Positions 12,465 to 13,922 of a stretch of 13,922 bases of DNA are shown here, piece after piece. How positions within the stretch are numbered: the stretch's first letter is position 1; every line of letters starts with the position of its first letter. The stretch covers positions 1-13,922 of the forward strand of contig CAZGZR010000064.1 in NCBI GenBank assembly GCA_964529745.1, written 5' to 3'. Both the position numbers and the translations under genes were made by a program. This DNA is from RBG-16-57-9 sp964529745 (lineage in GTDB: Archaea > Thermoproteota > Bathyarchaeia > TCS64). Below the pieces are notes generated by a model, which did not search any database, was not told the DNA's origin, and was given only the letters and a program-made list of their open reading frames with translations.

Positions 12465-12600
12465 TGCCCGAGTGGGAGCGAGACGGCGGCTCAAGAAGCG
12501 TAAAGCCGTTGAAACGCAGAGCGAAAGAGATGGGCTTCAAATGGGCAACCTCGGCTTTGGCTGAGAAGCCACATCATCTCAACGCGAGAACACTCGGGCG
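12465..12600 (+). ncRNA. Candidate structured non-coding RNA, about 136 nt
   Basis: A 9-bp perfect helix, GCCCGAGTG (12466-12474) with CACTCGGGC (12591-12599), plus one outer G-U pair (12465/12600), closes the region. Inside, GAGATG (12527-12532) pairs with CATCTC (12575-12580), stacking on GGCTTC (12533-12538) with GAAGCC (12565-12570) and leaving a 4-base bulge. CTCGGC (12550-12555) can pair with GCTGAG (12560-12565) around TTTG. The 5' half can form ACGGC/GCCGT (12483-12487/12505-12509) or GCGT/ACGC (12498-12501/12514-12517). A TATA box lies 26 bases upstream and a TTTT (12607-12610) follows. I see no RNase P, SRP, 5S or tRNA landmarks. It could be an unknown small RNA or a remnant of a transposon-encoded guide RNA. 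The pairing is seen; transcription is inferred. Confidence 0.55.
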
Positions 12601-12660
12601 CCTTGCTTTTAGGCACGTGACAGGTGCTGCAACGATACTTCATGAGTGTAAGCCTTGATT

Positions 12661-13497
12661 TTAGCTGCGTTGAGAAGAAAGGGAGTCAAGCGCCTCCCTG
12701 ACCCTAAGCAGGTTAGCCTCGACCAGCTCACGCTTCTCAATGCCCCGAGCTTCGTCGAGCCAGTCCTCCATGAGTCCAACGACTTTCTCCAGGTCCCGCC
12801 GAGCGTCTCCCCGCTTGTCCTCCATGAGGCGCCTCAGCGAGGAGCTTATGCCGCTGACTACCCCAAGGGCCAGCCGATTCTCCCGCGACCCCTCGAGACG
12901 TACCCGGCTCCGCATTACCTCCAGTAAGCCTTCCTGCAGCGTTACCGCCGCGTCGAGCGTCTCCTCGGGGATCTGCAAGCCCACGGGGTAGCCCATGGCC
13001 TCCCTGTAGTAGCTGGCGGTGGCCTCTTGGAAGACCCCCACCTCGTAGCTTAGGCCAGGGTATGCCTTGAGCCCCTCTACGGCTGGGGTCTGTGAGGTGT
13101 GGAGGGCGCGGTTCAGCATTATCTTGGCGTCTATCAGGAACCCGTCGGTGAAGAGCTGGGCGGCGTTGGCCGTGTAGTTCATCCAGTCGTTGACCTCCCT
13201 CTGGGCGTCCCCGGCCTTGGGTATGAGGACGTATAGGAGGTACTCTATCTTGCTCAGCTCCCCGGCGAGCCCCACAAGGTCGGTCCTGTCTGATGTTTGT
13301 TCTATCCCTGTCTGGAGCCAGATGCCTGCCTCCCGGTCCCGGTGGTCCTGGGACTCCATGAGCCTATGGTGGAGGGCCCTGACGGCCTTGGGCTCCGGGT
13401 CGGAGTAGATGTACGCTAGGTCTTCCGTGGGGGCGCCGCTTAGTATGGCGCTCTCCAGGGCGAGGCCGACGGCTATCTTCAGGGCTCTCGGATCCAA
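12661..13497 (-). CDS. Unrecognised all-helical cytoplasmic protein, 278 aa
   Basis: I do not recognise the family. The 278 residues have no signal peptide or membrane segment and read as successive amphipathic helices. Ala, Leu, Glu and Arg are abundant throughout, with helices around residues 5-20, 35-60, 75-95, 100-135, 150-170, 185-205 and 215-275. The last stretch (M-E-D-K-R-G-D-A-R-R-D-L-E-K-V-V-G-L-M) is heptad-like and could form a coiled coil. There are few cysteines and no metal or nucleotide motifs. The start is TTG at 13497, the first possible codon after an in-frame stop. A TATA-like box lies about 35 bases upstream, so the message probably has a very short leader. The gene is monocistronic on this strand and converges with the RNA candidate. 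A scaffold or helical-repeat role is only a guess. Confidence 0.7.
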   Translation of the reverse strand: MDPRALKIAVGLALESAILSGAPTEDLAYIYSDPEPKAVRALHHRLMESQDHRDREAGIWLQTGIEQTSDRTDLVGLAGELSKIEYLLYVLIPKAGDAQREVNDWMNYTANAAQLFTDGFLIDAKIMLNRALHTSQTPAVEGLKAYPGLSYEVGVFQEATASYYREAMGYPVGLQIPEETLDAAVTLQEGLLEVMRSRVRLEGSRENRLALGVVSGISSSLRRLMEDKRGDARRDLEKVVGLMEDWLDEARGIEKRELVEANLLRVREALDSLSSQRS

Positions 13498-13528
13498 GGT
13501 GGATTCATCTTAGAGGCGCTTCGATTTC

Positions 13529-13535
13529 ATTTAAA
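13529..13535 (-). promoter_or_regulatory. TATA-like box for the 278-aa protein gene
   Basis: On the minus strand this reads TTTAAAT, about 35 bases before the TTG at 13497. Transcription would begin near 13506, giving a leader of about nine bases. Confidence 0.45.
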
Positions 13536-13599
13536 CCATGGCCCCACGGCGGAGCTATGCCCGCCTCTTGAGGACTAAAACAGATTCTAGTGGAATGTG

Positions 13600-13616
13600 C
13601 CCCTGTTTGGTAGGGG
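13600..13616. repeat. Inverted repeat CCCCT/AGGGG
   Basis: A 5-bp perfect stem with a 7-base loop (GTTTGGT) lies between the two minus-strand genes. It sits 37 bases after the oligo-T end of the upstream gene in the direction of minus-strand transcription. Its role is unknown. Confidence 0.3.
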
Positions 13617-13652
13617 TGGGGTACTATGAGCGTTAATTCGAATATCAGGAGT

Positions 13653-13658
13653 AAAAAA
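13653..13658 (-). terminator. Oligo-T tract after the right-edge gene
   Basis: Six consecutive A on the plus strand read as TTTTTT on the minus strand, beginning 10 bases after the stop codon of the right-edge gene. This fits an archaeal intrinsic terminator. Confidence 0.5.
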
Positions 13659-13667
13659 GAAGGGAGG

Positions 13668-13922
13668 TTAGTCCCTGGACTCCAAGACTTTGGAGAGATC
13701 CACCTTCTGGAACGCCTCGGCGAACTCGACCAAGTACTCCACCAGCCCCTCCATGATCTTCTTCCCACGCTCATAGAGGTCGTCCACGACCTCCACCCCT
13801 AACATCGGGGGCCCCTCCTCGTCGAGGTCCCAGGCCTGGACGGGGATGGTGATGGAGCCCCCCGTGCGCTCGCACTTGGTGAAGGTGGCGGGCTTGATCT
13901 CCTCTCCGCGGACGTCCCGCAT
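13668..13922 (-). CDS. Small protein of unknown function at the window edge, possibly truncated
   Basis: The frame reads 84 residues from an ATG that uses the last three bases of the window (13920-13922), so this may be the true start or an internal methionine of a longer protein. The N-terminal half looks like beta strands (A-T-F-T-K-C-E-R-T-G-G-S-I-T-I-P-V-Q-A-W-D), and the C-terminal half is an acidic helix pair (Y-E-R-G-K-K-I-M-E-G-L-V-E-Y-L-V-E-F-A-E-A). One cysteine, no membrane segment. I do not recognise it. An oligo-T tract follows the stop. Base composition and codon choice match the neighbouring genes, supporting a real coding region. Confidence 0.55.
   Translation of the reverse strand: MRDVRGEEIKPATFTKCERTGGSITIPVQAWDLDEEGPPMLGVEVVDDLYERGKKIMEGLVEYLVEFAEAFQKVDLSKVLESRD

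Larger units (their letters stand above)
12241..12660. other. 420-base region without a convincing protein gene, rich in inverted repeats
   Basis: In order, this stretch holds a long bulged hairpin with a T tract (12288-12360), a 6-bp hairpin (12390-12409), a TATA-like box (12436-12442) and a structured RNA candidate (12465-12600). A small hairpin, GCCT (12600-12603) with AGGC (12611-12614), lies around a TTTT. The last 45 bases show nothing I can interpret. A 64-codon frame starting at 12464 overlaps the RNA candidate and has no recognisable protein character. Confidence 0.55.

Noticed and set aside
12540..12585. C/D box small RNA on either strand (CTGA forward at 12561, ATGATG on the reverse strand near 12579).
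   Set aside because: No correctly spaced complete C, D, C' and D' boxes were found on one strand.
12465..12600. Identification of the RNA candidate as RNase P, SRP RNA or 5S rRNA.
   Set aside because: The conserved RNase P core, the SRP S-domain loops and the 5S consensus segments are all absent, and the length is wrong for the first two.
12464..12658. A 64-codon plus-strand frame from TTG 12464.
   Set aside because: It coincides with the structured RNA candidate, has a Lys/Arg/His-rich sequence without domain character, and its start lacks a ribosome site. A short conserved protein cannot be fully excluded.

Overview
The window is archaeal. It carries a diphthamide synthase of the archaeal Dph2 type, an archaeal exosome subunit (Csl4), archaeal RNA polymerase subunit L (Rpo11), DUF99, transcription factor S and a sliding clamp PCNA in one co-directional block. 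TATA-like boxes lie about 25 bases upstream of several starts, GTG/TTG starts are common, and coding DNA is GC-rich with many AGG arginine and ATA isoleucine codons. Linkage of Dph2, Csl4, RpoL, TFS and PCNA suggests the TACK side of the archaea, possibly a Bathyarchaeia-like lineage. The lineage is an inference; no rRNA is present to settle it.

Bases 1-3691 (+) are the information-processing block: dph2 (cut by the left edge), csl4 with a structured leader, rpoL, DUF99, tfs and pcn. Bases 3692-3929 are an AT-rich spacer with a T-rich terminator and a degenerate repeat. Bases 3930-6968 (+) are a tight four-gene membrane operon: a DUF6754 protein, a six-helix protein, a membrane-anchored alpha/beta protein and a seven-helix protein. 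The two anchored proteins look like distant copies of one fold, predicted on opposite faces of the membrane. A small charged helical protein (6996-7328) follows.

Bases 7404-8439 (-) hold a two-helix membrane protein that apparently starts at CTG and a creatininase-family hydrolase. Bases 8440-8747 are a divergent promoter region. Bases 8748-11344 (+) encode a four-cluster ferredoxin translationally coupled to an aldehyde:ferredoxin oxidoreductase family protein with an atypical cysteine motif. Bases 11410-12240 (+) encode an ATP-cone plus PD-(D/E)XK nuclease protein.

Bases 12241-12660 have no convincing protein gene but contain several strong inverted repeats. One is a promoter-preceded, about 135-base structured RNA candidate closed by a 9-bp helix. 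On the minus strand there follow an unrecognised all-helical protein (12661-13497) and an unrecognised small protein at the right edge (13668-13922).

The best leads for something undescribed are the mirrored membrane module (3930-6968), the structured RNA candidate (12465-12600), and the AOR/ferredoxin pair with its shifted Fe-S ligand spacing.
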